Positions 19,602 to 28,429 of a stretch of DNA of 64,000 nucleotides are shown here, one piece after another. A program made the position numbers and the translations under genes. How positions within the stretch are numbered: position 1 is the first letter of the stretch; each line of letters begins with the position of its first letter. This stretch comes from Anaerococcus murdochii. GTDB taxonomy: Bacteria > Bacillota > Clostridia > Tissierellales > Peptoniphilaceae. A model generated the notes under the pieces. That model was not told the origin of the DNA. It made no database searches and was given only the letters and a program-made list of their open reading frames with translations. The stretch spans positions 434,001 to 498,000 of the forward strand of contig NZ_JAIPME010000002.1 in assembly GCF_019957155.1 (NCBI RefSeq). The letters run 5' to 3'.

Positions 19602-20602
19602 CAGTCATCCTCTCTTAATTCATTTATCTTCTTATATATCTCTCTAGTTATGTCAGATTCGTTTGCTAAACTTTCTGTAAGAGGAGATACCATTTCTCTA
19701 AATTTTTCTACATCAGGATATGAGAATTTTACTCCTTTTGATTCTACTATTTTCTTAGCTTCTTCTATTTTTTCTTTAAATTTCTCAAACTCATATGTAG
19801 ATGACTCAAGAACTAATTCATCAAATATTTTTTTATCTTCATCACTTAAAGAATCTAAAAATTCATTACTGCCTATTAAGACATCAGGAAGTACAATATG
19901 CTTTGTGTAGGAGTAATATGGTGATACTTCATAATTTTTAAAGTCATTATATACTAACTCAGAATTTTCAGCAGCATCCACCACACCCTGTTGTAGTGCA
20001 GTATAAACTTCTGATTGTGCCATTGTAGCACCCGAGCCTCCCATTAGTTCTGTCATTTTTATATAGCTTGGACTATCTGAAACTCTTATTATCATGCCTT
20101 TTAAATCTTCTACACTTTCTATAGGCTTTTTAGCGTATACGTTTCTTTCACCAGCGGTATATACTGTTAAAGGTTTAAATCCGTATATTTTTGTTTCTTC
20201 GAATAGTTTATCAAACACACCTGCTCTTACGGCTCTTTCCATATGATCTATATCTTGATAAAGATATGGAGCTCCTATAATTGCAAAGTCTTTATTGTAA
20301 GTTTCTGGTATTCCACTTGGAACCATGGCCATTTGTAACGCTCCAGTTCTTACAAATTCTGCTACTTCTGATTGCGATCCTAAGACACCATTAGGATAAA
20401 TTTTCATCTTATATCTACCATCGGTGGCTTTTTCAAACTTTTCTCCTAATTGTTTTACCGCCAAGTATTGAGGGTGTTCTGTGTTTTGGTTAAATGCCAC
20501 TCTTATTATTTGAACATCTTTATTCTCCACCTTAGATGCTCCGCATCCTGCTAGGAAAAATATTGATAGAATAGCCATTAACAGTGAAAGTCTCTTTTTC
20601 AT
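19601..20602 (-). CDS. TRAP transporter solute-binding lipoprotein (DctP)
   Basis: This 333-residue protein has a lipoprotein signal with lipobox LAGC (Cys20). The DctP fold shows the conserved substrate-binding Arg region LKGMIIRVSDSPSYIKM and the QQGVVDAAENS motif. As expected for a Gram-positive, the binding protein is lipid-anchored. The family here is most like the uronate/2,3-diketogulonate type by context. Confidence 0.9.
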   Translation of the reverse strand: MKKRLSLLMAILSIFFLAGCGASKVENKDVQIIRVAFNQNTEHPQYLAVKQLGEKFEKATDGRYKMKIYPNGVLGSQSEVAEFVRTGALQMAMVPSGIPETYNKDFAIIGAPYLYQDIDHMERAVRAGVFDKLFEETKIYGFKPLTVYTAGERNVYAKKPIESVEDLKGMIIRVSDSPSYIKMTELMGGSGATMAQSEVYTALQQGVVDAAENSELVYNDFKNYEVSPYYSYTKHIVLPDVLIGSNEFLDSLSDEDKKIFDELVLESSTYEFEKFKEKIEEAKKIVESKGVKFSYPDVEKFREMVSPLTESLANESDITREIYKKINELREDD

Positions 20603-20610
20603 TTTTACTC

Positions 20611-21081
20611 CTAATTGCTTAATAAACTTGTCCTAATTTTTACTACAACCTTTTTTTCATCTGCAGGTTCTTTGACCGCTATTTGTGGTTTATGAACATC
20701 TTCTGGGAAGAATACGCTTACACAACCTTCAACAGCGTGAACATATCCTTCATCTTCTACGCTTTCATAGAAGATTAAATCCCTATTTTCAAAGTATTCT
20801 TTTACAGAATATGAATCTTTAAGTCTTGTTATTCCGATTTTTTCTTCACCTTTCACTACAAATTGGCAATCGATATATTCCTTGTGACTTTCTGGAGATC
20901 TTTTTTCAAGTTTTTCTGTTTTTATTTCATGGACTTGATAAAATATATCTCTTCCTTCCAATTCATATTCACCTGGTCCTATATCTGAGAAATCTGTTTC
21001 TTTTAAGAAATCTATCACTTTTATTAGTACAGGGTGAAGACCTTGACTTTTATAGTCGCTGTATACACTTGTAAAAATCAT
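20611..21081 (-). CDS. YhcH/YjgK/YiaL family protein
   Basis: This 156-residue cupin-fold protein has the family features GEYELEGRDIFYQVHEI, HKEYIDCQFVVKGEEKIG and VSVFFPEDVHKPQIA. YiaL-type proteins occur in sialic acid, alginate and diketogulonate operons and are thought to act as sugar mutarotases or isomerases. It overlaps the preceding gene by four bases (ATGA). Confidence 0.85.
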   Translation of the reverse strand: MIFTSVYSDYKSQGLHPVLIKVIDFLKETDFSDIGPGEYELEGRDIFYQVHEIKTEKLEKRSPESHKEYIDCQFVVKGEEKIGITRLKDSYSVKEYFENRDLIFYESVEDEGYVHAVEGCVSVFFPEDVHKPQIAVKEPADEKKVVVKIRTSLLSN

Positions 21082-22010
21082 TTTTTCTCCTTTTCACTTA
21101 AGTTTTTTAATTCCAAGGCATGAACTAAGTCTACTGCCATTTCAGAGTATGGAGTCTTTACTCCAAATTTTTCTCCCGCTTTAACTATGGCTCCGCTTAT
21201 TGTATCAACCTCTGTTCTCCTAGCATTTTTAATGTCTGCATAGATAGATGTATAGCCATCAGGATTATTGATACTTACTTCTTTAACTTTTCCGATTTCA
21301 CTTTCAGTATCAAAGCTTAACCCTTGAGCTCTTCCCACCTCTAGTATTTCTCCTATCAATTTTTGGCAGAGTTTCCAGCTATATTCATTTCTTGCAATAT
21401 GGCCAATTGAAACTTGGAGTATTCCAGTCAAGACACTTAAGGAAGCGTTTGTAATAATTTTATTCCAAATTAGCTGTTGGATATTTTCCTCTATATTTAT
21501 CTTAAAGTCAGCGCCTTCAAAGCAAGACTTTAATTCTTCAAAATCAATGGAATTATCTTTAGCATAAGCACCTAAATTTGTCTTACCTTCTCCACCATGT
21601 CTGATGAATCCTAGGTCTAGTACAGCCCCATTGTCTTCTGTTGTTCCCAATACGACCCTGTCATCACTTACAAATTTATTTAGAATTTCACCATGACCCG
21701 CACCATTTTGAAGTGACATTAATAGGGTTTTATCGCTTATTAAATGTTTGTTTTGCTCTATAGCCACTTCTGAGAAGATGGATTTTACAAAAACAATCAT
21801 TAAATCAACTGGCTCAAGATTTTTCGTATCATAATAAGCTTGAGGCTTATAATTGTTTTTTTCACCTTTTTCTTCCAAGAAAACACCATCTTTATTTATT
21901 TTCTCGACAAGTTCTTTATTAGTATCTATTAGAATTACCTGATTATTTTTTGATAGGTGGCCGGCGTAAATTGATCCCATTGCGCCGGCACCTAATACTG
22001 CTATTCTCAT
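21078..22010 (-). CDS. Ketopantoate reductase-family oxidoreductase (PanE/ApbA fold)
   Basis: This 310-residue NAD(P)H-dependent protein has the Rossmann motif GAGAMGSIYAGHL (residues 7-19), the LMSLQNGAGHGEIL segment and the catalytic Lys region IWNKIITNASLS. Its position inside a hexonate operon, away from pantothenate genes, suggests it reduces a 2-oxo sugar acid rather than ketopantoate; this is inference. Confidence 0.8.
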   Translation of the reverse strand: MRIAVLGAGAMGSIYAGHLSKNNQVILIDTNKELVEKINKDGVFLEEKGEKNNYKPQAYYDTKNLEPVDLMIVFVKSIFSEVAIEQNKHLISDKTLLMSLQNGAGHGEILNKFVSDDRVVLGTTEDNGAVLDLGFIRHGGEGKTNLGAYAKDNSIDFEELKSCFEGADFKINIEENIQQLIWNKIITNASLSVLTGILQVSIGHIARNEYSWKLCQKLIGEILEVGRAQGLSFDTESEIGKVKEVSINNPDGYTSIYADIKNARRTEVDTISGAIVKAGEKFGVKTPYSEMAVDLVHALELKNLSEKEKK

Positions 22011-22018
22011 TAATTTTC

Positions 22019-22711
22019 CTACTTAGAAAATTCTGCTAAACCTTCAATAGCATAAGCTCTAATTGAGCATGAATCCAATCCTTTGATTGGCATTGGTGTA
22101 TATGACATAAAGAATACCTTAGAGTTTAAATGTTCAAGGTTTTTAAGAACTTCCAAGAATACAATATCTTCAGCCATTAGGATATCGTGGAATGGTTTAA
22201 CATCTTCGTTACAATTTTCGATTGAAACTCCATCGCCAAAGCCTACACATTTAACTTTCTTATCTCTGAACCATTCTGCACTTTCTTTACCAATTAATAA
22301 TCTTTGGTCTTCTTCAGTGTTTGTTTTTTTGGTAAATGGTGGGAGCTTATATGATGAATCTAGGATGACAATGTCACCTTCTTGGAGCAAACCTTCAGTC
22401 GCTCTGTCTAGGTCTTCTCTTGTAATGTGTGTGTATGGTTTTACAGTTTCTTCAAAATCAATGTAGATTGCTCTTCCTAAAAATGTTGTTAGTGGAAGTT
22501 CAGAAACATCCTTCCAATCATCATCATGGTGGTAAGGACATTCAACGTGTGTTCCTAAGTGTGAAGTAATATCCATATGTGTATGGTAATCAGGAATTGG
22601 ACCGCCTGTATTAAATCTGTCTAGAGATAATCTTCTAGTTTCTGTTGCTGGATCTAATTCTTTTGTTAAATCAACTACTCTTAATTTTCCTAATTCATAT
22701 ACTGGTTTCAT
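22019..22711 (-). CDS. Cyclase-family (kynurenine formamidase-like) hydrolase
   Basis: This 230-residue metal-dependent hydrolase carries the Pfam cyclase motif HxGTHxDxPxH as HLGTHVECPYH (His51, His55, His61), with Glu57 in place of the usual Asp. Family members open N-formylkynurenine, isatin and other rings. In this operon it could open a sugar-acid lactone. No kynurenine pathway genes are nearby. Confidence 0.78.
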   Translation of the reverse strand: MKPVYELGKLRVVDLTKELDPATETRRLSLDRFNTGGPIPDYHTHMDITSHLGTHVECPYHHDDDWKDVSELPLTTFLGRAIYIDFEETVKPYTHITREDLDRATEGLLQEGDIVILDSSYKLPPFTKKTNTEEDQRLLIGKESAEWFRDKKVKCVGFGDGVSIENCNEDVKPFHDILMAEDIVFLEVLKNLEHLNSKVFFMSYTPMPIKGLDSCSIRAYAIEGLAEFSK

Positions 22712-22730
22712 ATTTTTTCTCCTTTTATTT

Positions 22731-24128
22731 TTATTTTATATATTTTGTTGCGTTATTAAATGAAATATCTTTTACCATTTGACCCAAGTATTCTTCTTTC
22801 CATGGGTATTGGCCTTTGGCTACTTTTTCTCCTATGAAGTTGCATAGGATTCTTCTAAAGTATTCGTGTCTTGGGTATGATAGGAAGCTCCTTGAGTCTG
22901 TTAGCATTCCTACAAAGTTAGCGAATACTCCTGTTTGGGCGAACATGGTCATTTGTTTTTCCATGCCGTCTAAGTGGTCTGCAAACCACCAAGCTGTTCC
23001 TATTTGAATATTTGATATGCCTGTTTCATTTTCCCTGTTAAATGATCCACCAATTGTGGCTAATGGATAGTAATCATTTTCGTTTAGTGAGAATAACAAG
23101 ATTTTTGGAAGTCCATCGCCTTCTTCAAAATCACTCATTAGGTTGGCTAGGTTTTCTGCCCTTAGTTCGTCATTTACTGCGTCATTTCCAACGTCTGGAC
23201 CCAGTCTATCAAACAAGGCTTTTGAATTGTCTCTAATTGCTGCTACGTGAATTTCCATTACCCAATCACGTTTTTTATATTCTTTGGCTAGGAAAATTAG
23301 AAGGGCTGTTTTATAAGCTTCTTCTTCTAATATTTCGATTTTTTCTCCCCTTATAGCCTTTGCAACTATCTCATCTATTTCTTTTTCATCTTTTTTGATG
23401 TATGGGAAATATTTTAGGGCGTGGTCACTTGCAGAGCATTCATTTTCTCCAAAGAAGTCAATCCTTTGTTGAAGGGCTGCCTTTATATCTTTGAAATCTT
23501 TGATTTCAATTCCTGCCGTATGGCCAAGGTCTTTTAAGTAATCTTTGAAATCTACTTTTTCAATGTTTAAGGCCTTGTCTGGTCTGAAAGCTGGTTTTAC
23601 TTTCACATTGAAATCTTCTTCTTTTAATAGTTTGTGGTATTTTAAGTCATCTACCGGATCATTTGTTGTGCATAGGGCCCTTACATTTGATCTTTCTATT
23701 AAAGCTCTTGGTTTGAATTCATCTTTTTGAAGAAGTTCATTTGTTTTTTTGTAGATTTCATCTGCTGTTTCTGGATTTAGTTCTTCTTTTATTCCAAAAA
23801 AGTTATTAAGTTCTAGGGATGTCCAATGATATAGGGGATTTCCCAATAGTCTTGGTACTACATATGCCCATTTATCAAACTTTTCTTTATCAGTTTTGTT
23901 TCCTGTTATATATTCTTCAGAAATACCACAAGCACGCATCACACGCCATTTGTAGTGGTCTCCTCCGAGCCAAACTTGTGTAATTGAATCAAAGTTTTTG
24001 TTTTCATAAATTTCCTTTGCTTCTAGGTGGCAATGGAAGTCAAAGATTGGCATATCTTTGGCATATTTATGAAAGAGTGTCTTTGCATATTCGCTTTGTA
24101 AAATAAAATCATCGTTGATTAATGCCAT
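22731..24128 (-). CDS. uxaC: Glucuronate/galacturonate isomerase (UxaC)
   Basis: This 465-residue amidohydrolase-fold isomerase has the N-terminal metal motif DFHCHLEAKEIYENK (residues about 29-43) and conserved WRVMRACGI, ALCTTNDPVDDL and GMLTDSRSFLSYPRHEYFRR. It converts D-galacturonate to tagaturonate and D-glucuronate to fructuronate. It is followed by the cyclase after 19 nt. Confidence 0.95.
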   Translation of the reverse strand: MALINDDFILQSEYAKTLFHKYAKDMPIFDFHCHLEAKEIYENKNFDSITQVWLGGDHYKWRVMRACGISEEYITGNKTDKEKFDKWAYVVPRLLGNPLYHWTSLELNNFFGIKEELNPETADEIYKKTNELLQKDEFKPRALIERSNVRALCTTNDPVDDLKYHKLLKEEDFNVKVKPAFRPDKALNIEKVDFKDYLKDLGHTAGIEIKDFKDIKAALQQRIDFFGENECSASDHALKYFPYIKKDEKEIDEIVAKAIRGEKIEILEEEAYKTALLIFLAKEYKKRDWVMEIHVAAIRDNSKALFDRLGPDVGNDAVNDELRAENLANLMSDFEEGDGLPKILLFSLNENDYYPLATIGGSFNRENETGISNIQIGTAWWFADHLDGMEKQMTMFAQTGVFANFVGMLTDSRSFLSYPRHEYFRRILCNFIGEKVAKGQYPWKEEYLGQMVKDISFNNATKYIK

Positions 24129-24136
24129 ATTTCCTC

Positions 24137-25618
24137 CTATAATGTTACTCCGTCCTTAAAGATTGAAATTTCTCTAAAGTCGTATTTTTCGTTGTTGGTT
24201 TCTTTGCCGCTGGCTACTTCTAGTAAGTAGGTTATAAATTCATCTCTTAACTCTTCAAAGCTTAGGCCTTCACTTATTACCCTGCCTGCGTCAAAATCTA
24301 TCCAATTTGTTTTTTTCTTGGCTAGTTCTGTGTTTGTTGACATTTTAACTGTTGGTACTATCGATCCAAATGGATTGCCCCTGCCTGTTGTGAACACTAT
24401 TAGGGTACAACCGCTTGCTGCAAGGTTGGTGCAGGATACTTGGTCGTTTCCCGGTCCGTTTAGGAGGTTTAATCCTTTCACATGACTTTGCTCTCCTAGT
24501 CCTAGGACATTTTCTACTTCTGAGCTTCCTCCCTTCTGTATGCATCCTAGAGATTTGTCTTCTAGGGTTGAAATTCCACCATCTTTATTACCTGGTGATG
24601 GGTTTTCGTATATGTTTTGTCCGTGACTTTTGAAGTATTCTTTGAAATTATTAATCATGCTTACAATATCTTCAAAGGTTTCCTCATCTTTGGCACGGTT
24701 CATAAGGAGTTTTTCTGCCCCAAACATTTCTGGAACTTCGGTTAGCATTGTTGTGGCACCGTTTTTTACCAGTTTGTCTGAAGTATATCCGCACAATGGA
24801 TTTGCTGTTATACCTGAAAATCCATCTGATCCTCCGCACTTAAATCCAACTGTTAATTTAGAAATTGGAAGCGCTTCCTTTTTGAACGTATTTCTATAGG
24901 CAACTAGGTCATCAATTAAATCCAGACCTGTTTGGTATTCGTCTTCCACTTCTTGAACAGTTAAGAATTTTACTCTTTTTTCGTTATATGGTTTTATATA
25001 TTCTTTAAATTCGCTAATTACATTGTTTTCGCAACCCAGGGATACAACTAAGACTCCAGCTGCATTTGGATTTTTGATTAATCCAGCTAGGATATCTCTA
25101 GTCATTTCTAGGTCATCGCCTAGTTGTGAACATCCATGGGTGTGGGTTATAGCTTGGAAGGTCACATCTGGATATTTTTTGCTGGCCATTTTTACAAGGT
25201 TGTTACAAGTTTGGTTGATACAACCAACTCCTGGCACAATCCAAATTTCATTTCTGATTCCTGCCCTACCATCTTCCCTTAAATAACCTTGGAACTTAAG
25301 GCTTTCATCGAGTAAGTCATCTTTTAGACTAACTTCTTTTTTGTCGTAGTCATAAGAAATTATGTCAGAAAGGTTGGTCTTTAAGTTATGAATATGGACC
25401 CAGGATCCTTTTTTTATATCTGCTAGGGCATGACCTATTGGCATGCCGTATTTTACTATGTCTTCGCCTTTTTTTATATCTTTTATGGCGAATTTGTGAC
25501 CTCTTTTTATATCTTCTTTAAGGCTTAGGTCAAATTCCTCGATTTTAAGGTCTTTTTCCAGGTCTCTTACAGCTATGGCCACATTGTCATTGGGATTAAT
25601 TTTTAAATATGCTTTCAT
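24137..25618 (-). CDS. uxaA: Altronate dehydratase (UxaA)
   Basis: This 493-residue protein has an N-terminal SAF domain (residues about 1-95) and a C-terminal dehydratase domain with THTHGCSQLGDD, KCGGSDGFSGITANP and GRGNPFGSIVPTVKMSTN. It dehydrates D-altronate to 2-keto-3-deoxygluconate. It overlaps uxaB by four bases (ATGA). A palindrome identical in core to the upstream operators lies inside this gene at 24867-24878. Confidence 0.95.
   Translation of the reverse strand: MKAYLKINPNDNVAIAVRDLEKDLKIEEFDLSLKEDIKRGHKFAIKDIKKGEDIVKYGMPIGHALADIKKGSWVHIHNLKTNLSDIISYDYDKKEVSLKDDLLDESLKFQGYLREDGRAGIRNEIWIVPGVGCINQTCNNLVKMASKKYPDVTFQAITHTHGCSQLGDDLEMTRDILAGLIKNPNAAGVLVVSLGCENNVISEFKEYIKPYNEKRVKFLTVQEVEDEYQTGLDLIDDLVAYRNTFKKEALPISKLTVGFKCGGSDGFSGITANPLCGYTSDKLVKNGATTMLTEVPEMFGAEKLLMNRAKDEETFEDIVSMINNFKEYFKSHGQNIYENPSPGNKDGGISTLEDKSLGCIQKGGSSEVENVLGLGEQSHVKGLNLLNGPGNDQVSCTNLAASGCTLIVFTTGRGNPFGSIVPTVKMSTNTELAKKKTNWIDFDAGRVISEGLSFEELRDEFITYLLEVASGKETNNEKYDFREISIFKDGVTL
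24867..24878. promoter_or_regulatory. Operator-like palindrome inside uxaA
   Basis: GGAAGCGCTTCC, a perfect 12-bp palindrome, lies within the uxaA coding sequence over codons for KEALP. The same 12 bases form the core of the operator at 28089-28100. Chance occurrence of an identical 12-mer is unlikely, so it may be an auxiliary LacI-family site for looping or roadblock. Confidence 0.5.
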
Positions 25619-27063
25619 ATTTCCTTCATTACCTCCCTTATGGACTTAGCCTTGATTTCTTCGTAGTATTTCTTAACCGCTTCTTTGAAATCTCCAAGTT
25701 TGCTTAGGTCGTATCCCCAAATATCAGAATCTAGAACTTGGTCAATATAATTTTCATCCTTTGCTTTTGCTGCGAAAAATTCAAGTAAGTCTTGGTCATC
25801 TTTTACTGGATATGTCTTGCCATTTTCGTCTTTTCCGAAGTATCCTTCGCTTGTTTCTTCTATCTCATAAAACCTAATTAATGATGCTAGAGAAAAGGCA
25901 AAGTGTTTTGGAGTCTTTCCACTCTCATTGTAGAAATCAACTATGCTTGGTAAGCACCTAGCGTTGAATTTTGAAATTGAGTTTAGGGTTATAGATAAAA
26001 GTTTGTGGTCTACGTATGGATTGTTAAACCTTAGGAAAACTTCATTTTTAAATTTAACCAAGTCTTCTTTTGGAAGGTCGATATTTGGAATTACCTCTTG
26101 GTCAATCAAATCATTTAGGTAGTTTGCAAATACTTCATCTTCCATAAAGTCCCTTACAATGTCGTGGCCGTGGATAACAGCTGCTGGCACTGTTGAAGTA
26201 TGACCACCGTTTAGGATTCTTACCTTTCTCTTCTTGTATGGGGCTACATTGTCAGTCCAAATCACATTGCAAGGAAGGTTTTCGAATCCAAAGTCCTTAG
26301 CTCTTTCCTTATCACCTTCTATAACCCAAAGGTTAAAGAGTTCTGAAAATACTAGGAGTTTATCTTCGTAGCCATTTTCCTTGAAAAATTCTTGGGCCTC
26401 TTCTGGAGAAGGTCTACCAGTTACAATCCTATCTACAAGTGTAGATGTAATGTGATTGGCTTTTTTAAACCATTCTTTGAAGTCATCCCCAAGCCCCCAG
26501 TGATCTATGTGTTGGTTTACATATTTTTCTAAATAGTAGCCATTATTGTCAATTAGCTCGACTGGGAAAAATACCAGCCCCTTATCTAAGTCACCATCAT
26601 ATTTTTTGTATCTAAAGTATAAAAGTTGGGCAACTTTGGCTGGGAAAGAATCTTGAACTTGGTCTTCTTTGAAGTCTTCTTCATGATAGGAAATACCAGC
26701 CTCTGTAGTGTTTGAAATTACATATTTGAGGTCTTCGCTTTCCACAAATTCTTTGTAAGCCTTAAAATCAGCATATGGGTTAATACCCCTTGAAACTGAC
26801 TTAATCACCCTATTTTCAATCTTCTTGCCAGTCTCACTATTGCCTCTCATTGAGAGAGTGTAGATGCCGTTTTGTTCGTTAAGCAAATCTACAATACCAT
26901 TTGCAATAGGTTGGACAATAACTACATCGCCTGGTTTGTTATCCCTTTCATTTGAAAGATCAATCATCCAGTCAACAAAGGCCCTAAGGAAGTTACCCTC
27001 CCCGAACTGTAAAATAGTCTCTTTTCTCTTTTCTTTTTTCACAATCTCCGAAATGTTTTCCAT
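25615..27063 (-). CDS. uxaB: Tagaturonate reductase (UxaB)
   Basis: This 482-residue long-chain mannitol dehydrogenase-family protein has ILQFGEGNFLRAFVDWMIDL (residues about 18-37), NTTEAGISY, STLVDRIVTG and RILNGGHTS. It reduces tagaturonate to altronate with NADH. The N-terminal match is specifically UxaB-like rather than UxuB-like, so the pathway is set for galacturonate. It overlaps the regulator stop by one base. Confidence 0.93.
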   Translation of the reverse strand: MENISEIVKKEKRKETILQFGEGNFLRAFVDWMIDLSNERDNKPGDVVIVQPIANGIVDLLNEQNGIYTLSMRGNSETGKKIENRVIKSVSRGINPYADFKAYKEFVESEDLKYVISNTTEAGISYHEEDFKEDQVQDSFPAKVAQLLYFRYKKYDGDLDKGLVFFPVELIDNNGYYLEKYVNQHIDHWGLGDDFKEWFKKANHITSTLVDRIVTGRPSPEEAQEFFKENGYEDKLLVFSELFNLWVIEGDKERAKDFGFENLPCNVIWTDNVAPYKKRKVRILNGGHTSTVPAAVIHGHDIVRDFMEDEVFANYLNDLIDQEVIPNIDLPKEDLVKFKNEVFLRFNNPYVDHKLLSITLNSISKFNARCLPSIVDFYNESGKTPKHFAFSLASLIRFYEIEETSEGYFGKDENGKTYPVKDDQDLLEFFAAKAKDENYIDQVLDSDIWGYDLSKLGDFKEAVKKYYEEIKAKSIREVMKEI

Positions 27064-28069
27064 TATGTTGTCTCCTTTACTACCAGTTCTGGTTTTATAA
27101 CATTATCTCTTTTAACTTCTTTATCATTTATCAACTCCAATAGGAGGTCTACAGCAACCTTGGAGTGGTCGTAAATCTTATGGTCGATCGAACTTATTCT
27201 TTTTTGTGTATAATCAGTTGTTAGCTGGTTATCAAAACCGATAATTCCAATATCACCAGGCACATCCAAGCCCTTATCTGTGAAAAACTTAAAAAGTTTA
27301 ATTGCTATATTATCGTTTTCACATTGGATTGCATCAATCCCTTCAGCCTTAATTTTTTTAAGTAAGTCTTCATAAGAATAATCATCCAAGAAAATTTCGA
27401 TATAAGCATTATCTTTATAATATTTATTTAGGCCTTGTTCATAGCCCTTCTTTTTTTCGTTGAAAGCCCTATTATTCTTACTTCTTGTTATGTAAACGAA
27501 GGCTGGTTTTTGGTAATTATTTGACTTTAAATAGGCCAAGGCTTGGTCCATACCATTTTTTTCGTCACAATAAACACTGACAAGATTTTCATTGTAGTTA
27601 TTTAGCTGAATTATAGGTATTATTTTATTTAACTCTACAGCCTCATCAATAAATTCTTTTTCATTGTAATCAGAACCAATTGTTATAATCCCTTCAACCT
27701 GTTGTTGCTTTTGAATCTTTAGATTTTTTATTTTTTCATCAAGATCCCTAGTAGTATTTGATAACAAAGTTCTGTAGCCATATTCCTTAAGCAAATTATC
27801 AATCTCATAGCAAGCTTGGGAATGGAAATAATTTCTTATATCAGGAACTAAAAGGCCAATCAATGAAGATTTTTTACTAGCCAAGGATCTGGCAATATTG
27901 TTTGGACTATAGTCTGCTTTTTTTATGATTGCCTCAACCTTATCCCTAGTCTTTTGACTGACACTGCCAGAATTATTCATAACTCTAGAGACAGTTGAAA
28001 TTGAGACATTAGCTTCTTTGGCTATATCATAAATATTTAAATTATCTGTCTTGATATAATCGCCCCCAT
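27063..28069 (-). pseudogene. LacI-family regulator of the sugar-acid operon, frame broken in a G5 run at its start
   Basis: The reading frame encodes a LacI regulator. The helix-turn-helix NIYDIAKEANVSISTVSRVM lies in frame upstream of the first in-frame ATG (27980), and a ligand domain follows with LIGLLVPDIRNYF, IGFDNQLTTDYTQKR and SSIDH. No ATG, GTG or TTG precedes the HTH in frame. An ATG at 28069 with an AGGA Shine-Dalgarno is one base out of frame, immediately before GGGGG; six Gs would restore a 335-residue protein like the second LacI. It may be a true mutation, slippage control, a sequencing error, or a rare ATC/ATT start. It is the first gene of the operon. Confidence 0.65.
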
Positions 28070-28083
28070 AAGTTAAATTTCCT

Positions 28084-28105
28084 AAAATGGAAGCGCTTCC
28101 ATTTT
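28084..28105. promoter_or_regulatory. Operator 1, perfect 22-bp palindrome
   Basis: A perfect 22-bp palindrome with core TGGAAGCGCTTCCA lies 15 nt upstream of the out-of-frame lacI ATG and downstream of the promoter at 28200-28228. It has the central CG typical of LacI-family operators. Likely autoregulation and control of the 12-gene operon. Confidence 0.75.
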
Positions 28106-28171
28106 GTAGAAAAATAAAAACATTTTAGGAGAATTTTTGTTAATTGTTATTAATCATTGGATTTTTCTTTA

Positions 28172-28186
28172 AGAAAGCGCTTCCCT
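28172..28186. promoter_or_regulatory. Operator 2, GAAAGCGCTTCC
   Basis: AAGAAAGCGCTTCCC shares the GAAGCGCTTCC half with operator 1 and lies just downstream of the expected start point. The two centres are about 82 bp apart, close to eight helical turns. Confidence 0.6.
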
Positions 28187-28199
28187 AATGTTTGATAAC

Positions 28200-28228
28200 A
28201 ATATATCACATATAAAAACGTTTGTCAA
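28200..28228 (-). promoter_or_regulatory. Promoter of the sugar-acid operon
   Basis: A -35 box TTGACA (28223-28228) and -10 box TATATT (28200-28205) are separated by 17 nt, with TGA before the -10 (extended -10). The spacer starts AACGTTTTT, a sequence shared with the promoter of the second lacI gene. Confidence 0.75.
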
Positions 28229-28385
28229 ATATTTCTCATATTTATTTATTATAAATATTTAATCCATTGCAATTAAAAGATCTTAGGGTATCTTTTGTTT
28301 TCAACATTTAACGTTTTTCTAAGTTTTTTTAAGAAATTTTCTATTTTTCCCTTAAGGCTTAACAAATTTTTTAGATCTTCCCAAC

Positions 28386-28424
28386 AAAAAAACACCAAAA
28401 CTTTTACTAGCTTTGGCGTTTTGT
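28386..28424 (-). terminator. Terminator after KDG kinase 1
   Basis: On the minus strand the arms AACGCCAAA and TTTGGTGTT (one wobble pair) are followed by TTTTTTT, a few nucleotides after the kinase stop. Confidence 0.8.
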
Positions 28425-28429
28425 TATTT

